Of a stretch of DNA of 8,831 nt, positions 1-6,559 are shown one piece after another. Positions within the stretch are counted from its first letter, which is position 1; the number at the start of each line of letters is the position of its first letter. Origin of the DNA: Treponema sp. UBA4232. GTDB taxonomy: Bacteria > Spirochaetota > Spirochaetia > Treponematales > Treponemataceae. The stretch lies in contig DGXM01000132.1 of NCBI GenBank assembly GCA_002396325.1, positions 1 through 8,831 on the forward strand, given 5' to 3'. The translations under genes and the position numbers were made by a program. Below the pieces are notes generated by a model that ran no database searches, had not been told where the DNA came from, and saw only the letters and a program-made list of their open reading frames with translations.

Positions 1-1
1 A

Positions 2-67
2 TCCTCTGTTGCAGTTTTCGATTCGGTTTTCATCAAAGATAGTCAGGGAAAATCGGTTATGGATTGA
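2..67 (+). CDS. possible 3' end of an upstream gene (partial)
   Basis: The frame starting at base 2 reads SSVAVFDSVFIKDSQGKSVMD and stops at TGA 65-67. Its codons (gtt, ttc, gat, atc, aaa, gga) resemble those of the genes downstream, so it may be the C-terminus of a gene that begins before the window. A competing frame from base 3 stays open to TAA at 168-170, but it uses tta, ata and agg codons that are less typical here. No function can be given from 21 residues. The stretch 68-263 that follows shows no clear promoter or terminator. Confidence 0.3.
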   Translation, partial: SSVAVFDSVFIKDSQGKSVMD

Positions 68-263
68 AAATTGCGAAATACGGCAGTTTCTGATTCAGGA
101 CTCATTGCTTCCAATTAAAATATTCATCCATTCTGCCGATATTATGTCGGGGACTTGTCACAATTAATGAACGGGAGAGGATGGCAGGCCGCTTTACGGG
201 AACCCTTGAAACTCAGTTTTTTGAGGCAAAAGTGAGGTGCCCAACAGGCAATGGAGGAATGGA

Positions 264-1619
264 ATGAAATCATCAAAATATACAGCGCGGATTGCGGGGA
301 TATTTTTTCTCGCAGGACTGGCACTCTTTTCTGCAACAGCCGTATCCTGCAAATCAACAGACAAAGAGGATGGACAGATCATCAACAGCGGAGGAACCGT
401 AAAAACCGGATTTTCCATGTACTACAAAGATGAAACCAGCGAAGATTCAAACCGCATTCATCACTGGGGACTTGCAACGAACGACACCGACTTTGAGGAA
501 TTTCCTGATTCAATGGAGGAGCGTTTCGTTCCCAAGGGCACTCGTCTTGACGCAATTGTCGGCAATTTTCCGGGATTCCACCCTGTCGGACTTATCTTCG
601 CAAACGATGACGACGGAATTCCTTCCACAAATATTTACTACGAACGGAACAAAATCACGCTCACATTCAAACTTGTGGGTGGAGTCAATTCAAAGGGCAC
701 TGACGAAAGCTCGCTTTCAGGTCTCTATGGATATCCCGTGGATGTGCCCGCTCAACTCGACATTGGCCGCAACTATTTTGCCTCAATCTCACATTGGCCC
801 GAAACATTCCCAGCGGAAGACACGACATATTTTGCAAACATCGGCAGTTTGGAGGATTTCGTGAAAGATGTTCCGGCATCAGGAGACTGGGATAGAGTTT
901 CAGTCGGCCCCACTTATTTTGTAGATATGGGAGACTATTACATTGCCGCCGCCGAAGTCACACAGACGCTCTACCAGATTGTGATGAAAGAAAATCCCAG
1001 TCATTTCCAGGGAAAAAGAAGAGTTCCTGTTGAAGGCGAACTTCAGGATTACCGCCCCGTGGAAAACGTAAGCTGGTTCGATGCAATTGTATTCTGCAAC
1101 AAACTAAGCGTGCGCGAAGGTCTGACTCCCGTTTACAACATCGGTGGAATCACAGATGTATCAGAATGGGGAGAAATTCCAGAAGACTCAGACAGTCAGA
1201 ATCTTGCAATCTGGAACCGCATACAAGTGAATTCTTCTGCAAACGGTTACAGGCTTCCCACTGAAGCAGAATGGGAAAATGCAGAAAAAGCAGGCGGCAA
1301 TATTGTGTTAAGTGAATCCGCCTGGTATGCAGAAACGAGTGAATTGCGCACACACGAAATTGCAAAAAAATCCCCGGACGCCATCGGACTTTACGATATG
1401 CACGGAAATGTCTACGAGTGGTGTTGGGACTCTGCAAATGAATTTTTGAGCGAAACAGCCGGAACCACTAACGGAATACAGGGCAACTACCGCGTAAAAA
1501 GAGGAGGATGCTACTACACCGCTGAAATCGATGTACTAAAACGAAGCACCAACGCCCCCTTCAAACGCACAAGCGGTTACGGATTCCGTCTCGCAAAATC
1601 AAAATCTTCTGCCAAATAA
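264..1619 (+). CDS. lipoprotein with InlB B-repeat-like segment and FGE-sulfatase (SUMF1) fold
   Basis: A 451-residue predicted lipoprotein. ATG 264 was chosen because GGAGG at 253-257 lies six bases upstream and gives a clean signal peptide (MKSSKYTAR, hydrophobic 11-27, lipid Cys at C29 in ATAVSC). A GTG at 237 in the same frame has no comparable site. Residues about 127-192 (ITLTFKLVGG, GLYGYPVDVP, TFPAEDTTYFAN) resemble an InlB/Listeria-Bacteroides B-repeat, and 88-128 may be a second, degenerate copy. Residues about 215-445 are an FGE-sulfatase domain: EVTQTLYQ near 231, YRLPTEAEWE at 329-338, GLYDMHGNVYEW at 375-386, RGGCYYT at 413-419, GYGFRL at 438-443. The segment that holds the two catalytic cysteines in true formylglycine-generating enzymes (after RGG) has none at those places, only a Cys directly after RGG. 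It is therefore probably a binding or structural version of the fold, displayed on the cell surface or in the periplasm. It is first in a tight three-gene group. Confidence 0.9.
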   Translation: MKSSKYTARIAGIFFLAGLALFSATAVSCKSTDKEDGQIINSGGTVKTGFSMYYKDETSEDSNRIHHWGLATNDTDFEEFPDSMEERFVPKGTRLDAIVGNFPGFHPVGLIFANDDDGIPSTNIYYERNKITLTFKLVGGVNSKGTDESSLSGLYGYPVDVPAQLDIGRNYFASISHWPETFPAEDTTYFANIGSLEDFVKDVPASGDWDRVSVGPTYFVDMGDYYIAAAEVTQTLYQIVMKENPSHFQGKRRVPVEGELQDYRPVENVSWFDAIVFCNKLSVREGLTPVYNIGGITDVSEWGEIPEDSDSQNLAIWNRIQVNSSANGYRLPTEAEWENAEKAGGNIVLSESAWYAETSELRTHEIAKKSPDAIGLYDMHGNVYEWCWDSANEFLSETAGTTNGIQGNYRVKRGGCYYTAEIDVLKRSTNAPFKRTSGYGFRLAKSKSSAK

Positions 1620-1640
1620 AGTTATAAAAGGAGCATTGTT

Positions 1641-1976
1641 ATGGAACAAATCGGAAACGAATCAAACAACTCTGGCAACTTCAATGATTCAAATCATTCG
1701 CCCGACAGCGGAGCGATTGCCTCCGTCATTCTTGGAGCACTTTCCTGTGCCGGAATTATTGCCGCCGGATTGAGTTCCCTCATCTGCCTGGCACTTGGAA
1801 TTGCAGGAATTCTTCTTGCCGTCAATGCAAACAAAGATTCTAAAACCACAGCGGGAACAGTCGGATTTGTGCTTTCCATAATTGGAACCTGCCTTTCGGG
1901 AATCGGCGCGGTGTCTTGCGTTATTTGCTCTACATCACTCGGCATCACAGCCTGCGGTCTGGGACAATTTCTGTAA
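1641..1976 (+). CDS. small DUF4190-like membrane protein
   Basis: A 111-residue protein with ribosome-binding site AAGGAG at 1628-1633, seven bases before ATG 1641 and only 21 bases after the lipoprotein gene. Residues 1-23 are polar and rich in Asn and Ser. Residues 25-61 (AIASVILGALSC, LICLALGIAGILLAV) and 71-98 (AGTVGFVLSIIGT) are hydrophobic and rich in Gly, Ala and Cys. The pattern of a hydrophobic hairpin, a short charged turn NANKDSK, then AGTVGFVLSIIGT matches the DUF4190 family of small bacterial membrane proteins, whose role is unknown. The gene ends TAATG, so its stop codon overlaps the start of the Lgt-like gene. That implies one transcript and probably coupled translation. The family call rests on pattern only. 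Confidence 0.8.
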   Translation: MEQIGNESNNSGNFNDSNHSPDSGAIASVILGALSCAGIIAAGLSSLICLALGIAGILLAVNANKDSKTTAGTVGFVLSIIGTCLSGIGAVSCVICSTSLGITACGLGQFL

Positions 1977-2716
1977 TGCATCCCTACCTGAAGATTTTGA
2001 ACCGCACTGTACCGGTTTATTCTCTCTGCATTATTCTGGGAATGCTTGCAGGCGGTACGGTGGCCGTTCTTATCGCAAAAAGATTCAACGTGTCCCGCGA
2101 CGACACGATTTACTCATATATTTATGCATTGCTCGATCTTGTGGCGGGAGCAAAAATCCTTTATCTCCTTTTGATTATAAAATCCATTCCTGAAATAATT
2201 TCGCGTTACGGCCTGCTCCCGCTTCTTCAGGGAGGATTTGTCATCTACGGTGGAATTGCAGGGGGCTTCTGCGGAGTGTTCATCTATGCACGTCAGTTCA
2301 AAATGCAGGCACGTCCTCTGTGCTCCACCCTAATCACTGTGACTCCGTTGGTACAGGCCTTCGGAAGAATCGGCTGCCTCTTTGCCGGCTGCTGCTATGG
2401 AATCGAATGTGCAGGCCCTATCTGCATCACATTGAACAAAACAAAAAGATTTCCTGTACAGATTCTTTCTTCCGTCCTGGATTTTGCATTGTTTATATTT
2501 CTGCTTTTCACATCGAAGACAAAATTGAAAACAAAACAGGTTGAGCTTTATGCCATAGGATATTCCGTCATAAGATTTTTCTGCGAGTTTTTCAGAGGCG
2601 ACACAGACAGAGGATTTTTAGGCCCGCTTTCAACCTCGCAATGGATAAGCATCATCTTTTTTTCATGGGCCGTTTTTTCGCTGATTAAATTCCGGGCAAA
2701 AAAACAAACTGTATAA
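1976..2716 (+). CDS. divergent prolipoprotein diacylglyceryl transferase (Lgt)-like membrane protein
   Basis: A 246-residue polytopic membrane protein. ATG 1976 overlaps the preceding TAA (TAATG), the expected layout for translational coupling. A TTG at 1916 in the same frame would lie inside the previous gene and is rejected. Lgt moves diacylglycerol from phosphatidylglycerol to the lipobox Cys of prolipoproteins in the inner membrane. Family features seen are GGFVIYGGIAGG at 86-97, GRIGCLFAGCCYG at 130-142, RFPVQILSS at 158-166, and YSVIRFFCEFFRGDTDRG at 196-213. The last keeps the Arg and Glu of the C-terminal Lgt motif. The classical motif GRxGNFxNxE is replaced by GRIGCLFAGCC, and the HGG of canonical Lgt is YGG, so the catalytic His known from E. 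coli Lgt (His103) is a Tyr (Y91). It belongs to a cysteine-rich side branch often annotated as Lgt. Activity on prolipoproteins is not assured, and a canonical lgt may exist elsewhere in the genome. The neighbouring lipoprotein is an obvious candidate partner. Confidence 0.85.
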   Translation: MHPYLKILNRTVPVYSLCIILGMLAGGTVAVLIAKRFNVSRDDTIYSYIYALLDLVAGAKILYLLLIIKSIPEIISRYGLLPLLQGGFVIYGGIAGGFCGVFIYARQFKMQARPLCSTLITVTPLVQAFGRIGCLFAGCCYGIECAGPICITLNKTKRFPVQILSSVLDFALFIFLLFTSKTKLKTKQVELYAIGYSVIRFFCEFFRGDTDRGFLGPLSTSQWISIIFFSWAVFSLIKFRAKKQTV

Positions 2717-2920
2717 AAATCAGCGGCAATTGTTTTCCGCCTGCTCCGATGTCATGTTACCACACTCCGTCCTGCTTTTAGTGCGTTGCCTTATGAGAAA
2801 CCATACACTGCCGCTCTGAGTCCGCACACTTCATCATTCATAATCCGTCCTTACACGGAAATCAGTTTGTTGAAAGATGGCTGTCTAAAAAGAATTGTCA
2901 GGGGATGACTGATAAGTATC
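2717..2920. other. intergenic stretch without a convincing gene
   Basis: No reading frame here has a ribosome-binding site together with plausible protein content. A short imperfect hairpin, CAGCGG at 2721-2726 with CCGCCTG at 2737-2743 (one bulge), lies just after the Lgt-like gene. It has no T-run on the plus strand, but on the minus strand it is followed by ATTTTTAT, so it could stop antisense transcription. Nothing else was recognised. Confidence 0.5.
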
Positions 2921-2980
2921 GTCATACTGAACGAAGCGGTGTCATGCTGAACGAGGCTGTGTCATGCTGAACTTGATTCA
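2921..2980. repeat. three 20-bp tandem units (GTCATRCTGAAC...)
   Basis: Three head-to-tail units of exactly 20 bases begin at 2921, 2941 and 2961: GTCATACTGAACGAAGCGGT, GTCATGCTGAACGAGGCTGT and GTCATGCTGAACTTGATTCA. The first 12 bases are nearly invariant and the last eight drift. The third unit runs on into a perfect hairpin, and its GTCAT start is the same border seen, inverted, in the downstream palindromes. Confidence 0.85.
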
Positions 2981-2984
2981 GCAT
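2964..2984. repeat. palindromic module 1 (8-bp stem, CTTGA loop)
   Basis: ATGCTGAA at 2964-2971 pairs perfectly with TTCAGCAT at 2977-2984 across the loop CTTGA. It begins with GTC at 2961. On the opposite strand it reads stem, TCAAG loop, stem, GAC, which is the same plan as modules 2 and 3 but in reverse orientation. Confidence 0.8.
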
Positions 2985-2999
2985 CCCACGGCAAAAGAG

Positions 3000-3023
3000 A
3001 TTCCGAGTCAAGCTCGGAATGAC
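3000..3023. repeat. palindromic module 2 (8-bp stem, TCAAG loop)
   Basis: ATTCCGAG at 3000-3007 pairs with CTCGGAAT at 3013-3020 across TCAAG, followed by GAC. The stem sequence differs from module 1 while pairing, loop and GAC border are kept. Together with module 1 it forms a unit bordered by inverted GTCAT (2961) and ATGAC (3019-3023). Confidence 0.8.
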
Positions 3024-3055
3024 CTAAAACCCAACAATAACCAGTTTCTTTGAAG

Positions 3056-3075
3056 GAAATTGCGTCAGCAATTTC
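3056..3075. repeat. palindromic module with GTCA loop
   Basis: GAAATTGC at 3056-3063 pairs perfectly with GCAATTTC at 3068-3075 across the four-base loop GTCA. It sits between the TCAAG-loop modules and appears to be part of the same composite repeat. Confidence 0.7.
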
Positions 3076-3088
3076 GAATCCGTGTGAC

Positions 3089-3108
3089 ATCTTCTGTACA
3101 AAGAAGAT
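3089..3108. repeat. small hairpin abutting module 3
   Basis: ATCTTCT at 3089-3095 pairs with AGAAGAT at 3102-3108 across GTACAA. Its right arm shares two bases with the left arm of module 3, so the two hairpins are mutually exclusive at full length. Confidence 0.6.
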
Positions 3109-3161
3109 CCCGGATCAAGTCCGGGATGACAGTGGTGGCAAGCCTGGGATGACGGTAGTGG
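3107..3161. repeat. palindromic module 3 plus partial direct copy
   Basis: ATCCCGGA at 3107-3114 pairs with TCCGGGAT at 3120-3127 across TCAAG, followed by GAC. The 17 bases at 3122-3138 (CGGGATGACAGTGGTGG) recur with three changes at 3145-3161, which suggests a local duplication of the right border. This ATCCCGGATCAAGTCCGGGAT style of element is, to my knowledge, common in intergenic DNA of unrelated bacteria. Its minus-strand translation (HPGLDPGS) is often miscalled as a small protein. Confidence 0.8.
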
Positions 3162-3246
3162 AAAATCTGGATTGATGCTATGCAATGAACTTATCGGACA
3201 GACCCATGACACAAAACTGATTTCCGTGCCGTCCTTAACCGCCCTC

Positions 3247-3275
3247 TTCACAAAAATGCAAATAACTGTTATAAT
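3247..3275 (+). promoter_or_regulatory. sigma-70 promoter with extended -10 for the DUF2804 operon
   Basis: The -35 is TTCACA at 3247-3252 (5 of 6 to TTGACA), the spacer is 17 bases, and the -10 is TATAAT at 3270-3275 with TG one base upstream (TGTTATAAT), an extended -10. Transcription would start near 3282 and give a leader of about 64 bases before ATG 3346. Confidence 0.8.
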
Positions 3276-3286
3276 CGAGTCCTATT

Positions 3287-3320
3287 GGCTGTGGTTTTCT
3301 TCTATAATATAGCCACGGCT
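3287..3320 (+). promoter_or_regulatory. leader hairpin with a second TATAAT in its loop
   Basis: GGCTGTGG at 3287-3294 can pair in RNA with CCACGGCT at 3313-3320 (eight pairs, two of them G-U) across an 18-base loop. The loop holds a second TATAAT at 3303-3308 with no good -35. No T-run follows, so this is not a terminator. It may influence transcript stability or translation of the next gene, whose ribosome-binding site (GCGGAA, 3335-3340) is weak. Function is inferred only. Confidence 0.35.
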
Positions 3321-3345
3321 TAAAATATGGTACGGCGGAATTTAT

Positions 3346-4416
3346 ATGGCATACAGCAGAATATTAGAAGACTGCCCTCAGACTTTCGTTAAAGACGGTA
3401 AATGTGTTTTCGGGACATTTCCCGGACATTCAGAGCGTCTTGACATCCGCGGTGTTTCAAGGGCTTATTTGGATTTGCCTATTCCGAAGTGGATTACGAA
3501 TCTTCGTATTAAAAGCAGACTTTCGTTTTTTTTCAATGTGGGTGAATATCTGGGTTATATTGATTTTTTCGACGCAAAGATTTTCGGTCTTGCGGAAGTG
3601 ACTTTCTGGAGCACCTCCACCAAACAGCGTTTTTCATACCGCACTCTCACAGGCCCCCGCAAAAGGCTTGTGCCGCATAATCTGATTTCCGCCGCCACGT
3701 CCAGTTACAAAAAGGCCAGGTACATCAGGGTGAGTTGGGACAGAGCACACAACAGACTTTCCGCCATTTTCAATCTGCGCGGGGATTCCGTGCGGCCAGG
3801 TGTGAATGGAGTGGTTCAGGCAAGATTCAGCGATCCCCAGAGCACCGAAATCACCTGTGTGGTTCCGGCACCGACTTTGAGACGTTGTTCCGCACGGTAT
3901 TATGCCTCCATGCCGGTAAAAGGAACTCTCACCTTGGTTCCTGCGCATGAAAATCCGGTTCCTATGGAAGATTCGCAGGGTGTGAGTTTTTTTGAAATCA
4001 ACCGCACTTATATGAAATTCAGGTCTTTTGCAGAATTTGCAACGGGTTTGGGATATATCGGAGAAAAACAGATTACTTTCAGAATTGAAGCCGGTTCACA
4101 GGATGCGGTGGATCCGGACCGGTACAACGCCAACATCCTTTTTTACGACGGAAAGTCGACTCCCCTGCCACCTGTTGTAATTACCCACAACTATGGTATA
4201 ATGAAAACGTGGAATATTCAGGATACGGAGAATATGATAGATTTAACATTCACTCCAATTTCCGATAATCATAATATAATCAATGCGATACTTTTCCGCA
4301 CTGAATACCATGCGATTTACGGACAGTTCAACGGGGCGCTTGTTACAAAAGACGGTGAAAAGCTTGCCATAAACGGGCTTCTGGGAATCTGCAGGGATAT
4401 GAACATTAGATTGTAA
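3346..4416 (+). CDS. DUF2804 family protein
   Basis: A 356-residue predicted cytoplasmic protein with no signal peptide or membrane segment. ATG 3346 follows a weak site GCGGAA at 3335-3340. The C-terminal third matches the DUF2804 pattern well: NANILFYDGK at 261-270, a Trp at 289, IDLTFTP at 298-304, YGQFNG at 325-330 and KLAINGLLG at 339-347. The N-terminal half (YLGYIDFFDAKIFGLAEVTFW at about 69-88) also fits the family's beta-rich pattern. The middle segment that usually carries an Asp-Trp-Gly-Arg-Gly-type motif instead reads SFAEFATGLGYIG at 227-239, so that motif seems lost. The biochemical role of DUF2804 is unknown. The gene is first in a two-gene unit, 30 bases ahead of the 672-residue protein and driven by the strong promoter at 3247-3275. 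The family call is from memory of the motif pattern. Confidence 0.8.
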   Translation: MAYSRILEDCPQTFVKDGKCVFGTFPGHSERLDIRGVSRAYLDLPIPKWITNLRIKSRLSFFFNVGEYLGYIDFFDAKIFGLAEVTFWSTSTKQRFSYRTLTGPRKRLVPHNLISAATSSYKKARYIRVSWDRAHNRLSAIFNLRGDSVRPGVNGVVQARFSDPQSTEITCVVPAPTLRRCSARYYASMPVKGTLTLVPAHENPVPMEDSQGVSFFEINRTYMKFRSFAEFATGLGYIGEKQITFRIEAGSQDAVDPDRYNANILFYDGKSTPLPPVVITHNYGIMKTWNIQDTENMIDLTFTPISDNHNIINAILFRTEYHAIYGQFNGALVTKDGEKLAINGLLGICRDMNIRL

Positions 4417-4446
4417 TGATTTTATAGGGAACATAAGGGAAGATAT

Positions 4447-6465
4447 ATGGCAGAAGACGAAAAACCACAGGGTACAGCCCGATCATTTGCCCCGGGTACA
4501 TTTGAAAAGACTCGAAAAAACATTGGACCTATTGATGCAGAAGAAGCCATGATGATGGCACAGAAAATCGGCGGCGAGGTGTTGCCCGAACGCGAGGTTC
4601 CGATGGACAAATCAGCATTGCCGCGTAGAAACAAATCCGACAGGGTGATTGTCCGGGCTTCCGGCCAGACATCCTCAGATATATCCGCAAAGAGTGCCTC
4701 TCTTTCATCGACAGGAAGTACAAAAAGTATGGTAAGCAGCGAAATTTTAAAGCGCACGGATGCCGACCTTCCGGCTGTAAGTGCAAAAGATCTTAAGACA
4801 ATCAACAAAATGATGATGTCTGAAGAATACGAAATCAAGCCGAACTACGGATTTTTGAATTTCATTTTCAGTCTTTCGGCAAAAAACAAAGAAAAGGTTT
4901 CCCGCGAATTCGGTGAGTACAAAGTGAAAAAGCAGGTGGAGCATGTGCAGGCCTTCATCACGACAATCAAGACTTTCATTCAGCTTTCCCCCGACACATA
5001 CAAGGCAAGGATTGCAACCGAAGAAGATTTGAAGTTCCGCTTTTTGCGCACAGTTGGAAAATGGAATATGAAAGCCATCCGTCCACTGGCCATAGATATT
5101 GAGCACGCGGCGGCGGAACTCACAGTCCCCATGCTGATTCCCTATGTGAAGGCCATGTATCACGAGCTGATTACGGTTTATTACATCGGCGAGCAGCAGA
5201 TTCCCGCAATGATAAAAGAGATTTACGGAGATTTGTGCGAGTATCCGAATATGGACAAGGGACATCTTCAGGATTTGGCGAAAAACGGAATCACCGAATG
5301 GCTTTACGTGTACAACCAGGTGCTCAAGGGACTTTATCCGCTTTTGATGCGTATGTGCAGCACCACTTACTATGAATTCCCCACTTATTTCACAAAGCAG
5401 ATTGGCCAGATTCTGCAGTTCGTGAATGTTTCAAAATACGATCTGCTCCTGCCCGAAAAGAAAAAGAAGAGCGAAGAGGAAATCCAGAAAGAAGAAGAGG
5501 AAGCCCGCAAAAAGGCAGAAGAGCACCGCCACATTCCAGGAAAGAAAGACGAGCTTGTGACCACGGGACTCAGACTTTTGGAGCAGCTTTTCCCGGACGC
5601 AGGATTCTCTCATCTTGAGGACCATCCCGACATGTTCCCCTACTTCCAACCGCTTTACCGCTTCAGCGAAGGCTTCAATATGCTTAACCCCGGTAACGGC
5701 GTGCAGGTGACCATTGTCCTGCTGAAGATTCTGGACGACCTTTTCCACGGATGCCGCAACATCAACTTCAACATCAAGGCCGATGAAAAACTTGGAGCAC
5801 TTCCGGATTCCATCACAGGCGCAATGGCAGACTGGAGTTTCTATATTGAAGATTTGTTCTACAAAAAACTCGGTGACTATCTGAAGGAATTCATGAATGC
5901 GCTTTACAGTCAGGCCGACTATCCTTCAACCAACTACGGAAAGGAAACCATAAACAATGTTCTTTGGCGCGAAAAGTTCTACTATCTTCCGAACCTGCAG
6001 TTCAACGCACCGACTCTCACAAAGCCGCGCAACGACAGCAAGTACGAGCCTCTTTACAACCGCACCGACTACATCCGCACTGTGTTCACTGTTTTGGGCC
6101 GCCGTATTGACGAAAATGCCGCATCAAAGAAACCTGTTCTTGGCGTAATGAATCCATGGGACCGCTACGAGTTCGACATTCCCAACGTGATTTCAAAGCG
6201 TCTGGATGTTCTTCTCGGCGCAAAGAGGGATGACAAAACCACGGCCGCCACAAACGCAAATCTGATTAAGTACACACTTTGCATTATTGCCGTGCTTGAC
6301 TGGTGGATCAACAATCCTGACACACCGGCCTACACAACCGATGCAAACAAGTTCTACAGAATGAGCCCCGACGGCTCCCCTGATTTCTCGGCAGAAGTCC
6401 GCTCAGACCAGAATCAGCTTTTTGCCGACGGAGTGAAGAAGGCTGTAGCCGCAAAAGCAAAATAA
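4447..6465 (+). CDS. unrecognised 672-residue cytoplasmic protein with charged linker
   Basis: I do not recognise this protein. ATG 4447 has AAGGGA at 4435-4440 six bases upstream. Residues 1-115 look disordered and rich in Ser, Lys and Asp. Residues about 116-335 are helical and rich in aromatic residues (YVKAMYHELITVYYIG at 233-248, EWLYVYNQVLKGLYPLLMR at 284-302). Residues 336-368 form a highly charged Lys/Glu linker or short coiled coil (EKKKKSEEEIQKEEEEARKK). Residues about 369-672 form a second helical region (LKILDDLFHG at 426-435, WSFYIEDLFYKKLGDYLKEF at 463-482, LIKYTLCIIAVLDWWINN at 606-623). No signal peptide, no clear membrane span and no nucleotide-binding motif is visible. The GC-rich codon use matches its neighbours. 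It is probably a lineage-specific spirochaete protein with a structural or scaffold role, but that is only a guess. It is co-transcribed with the DUF2804 gene and followed by a strong terminator. Confidence 0.9.
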   Translation: MAEDEKPQGTARSFAPGTFEKTRKNIGPIDAEEAMMMAQKIGGEVLPEREVPMDKSALPRRNKSDRVIVRASGQTSSDISAKSASLSSTGSTKSMVSSEILKRTDADLPAVSAKDLKTINKMMMSEEYEIKPNYGFLNFIFSLSAKNKEKVSREFGEYKVKKQVEHVQAFITTIKTFIQLSPDTYKARIATEEDLKFRFLRTVGKWNMKAIRPLAIDIEHAAAELTVPMLIPYVKAMYHELITVYYIGEQQIPAMIKEIYGDLCEYPNMDKGHLQDLAKNGITEWLYVYNQVLKGLYPLLMRMCSTTYYEFPTYFTKQIGQILQFVNVSKYDLLLPEKKKKSEEEIQKEEEEARKKAEEHRHIPGKKDELVTTGLRLLEQLFPDAGFSHLEDHPDMFPYFQPLYRFSEGFNMLNPGNGVQVTIVLLKILDDLFHGCRNINFNIKADEKLGALPDSITGAMADWSFYIEDLFYKKLGDYLKEFMNALYSQADYPSTNYGKETINNVLWREKFYYLPNLQFNAPTLTKPRNDSKYEPLYNRTDYIRTVFTVLGRRIDENAASKKPVLGVMNPWDRYEFDIPNVISKRLDVLLGAKRDDKTTAATNANLIKYTLCIIAVLDWWINNPDTPAYTTDANKFYRMSPDGSPDFSAEVRSDQNQLFADGVKKAVAAKAK

Positions 6466-6489
6466 TCCGCATCCGAATACAAAAGAAAT

Positions 6490-6537
6490 GCCCGTCCACC
6501 TTTGAGGAAATTCCTCGCAGTGAACGGGCCTTTTTTT
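6490..6537 (+). terminator. long hairpin terminator between convergent genes
   Basis: GCCCGT at 6490-6495 pairs with ACGGGC at 6524-6529. Inside, CAC (6497-6499) pairs with GTG (6520-6522) and GAGGA with TCCTC across AAT. Seven T follow at 6531-6537. On the minus strand the same stem is followed by ATTTCTTTT, so it probably also ends thyX transcripts from the other side. Confidence 0.88.
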
Positions 6538-6559
6538 GTCGTGCTGATTCGCTGGAATA

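Noticed and set aside
237..263. GTG 237 start for the FGE-fold lipoprotein
   Set aside because: It puts nine polar residues ahead of a complete signal peptide, and GGAGG at 253-257 is correctly spaced for ATG 264.
142..418. Minus-strand frames at the start of the lipoprotein gene
   Set aside because: They lie opposite a signal peptide and coding sequence that is clearly read on the plus strand, and they have no ribosome-binding sites.
1916..1975. Longer N-terminus for the Lgt-like protein from TTG 1916
   Set aside because: It would overlap the DUF4190-like gene by 60 bases, and the added residues are not membrane-like. ATG 1976 in the TAATG overlap is the natural start.
2791..2850. Short minus-strand frame MNDEVCGLRAAVYGFS
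   Set aside because: Sixteen codons with no ribosome-binding site and no continuation. Not supportable as a gene, although a repeat remnant cannot be excluded.
2921..3161. CRISPR array
   Set aside because: The units are contiguous 20-bp tandems and variable palindromes, with no spacers of uniform length between identical repeats.
3024..3251. 75-codon minus-strand frame containing HPGLDPGSS
   Set aside because: It is a translation of the palindromic repeat (the GGATCAAGTCCGG type) and has no ribosome-binding site. This kind of peptide is a well-known annotation artefact.
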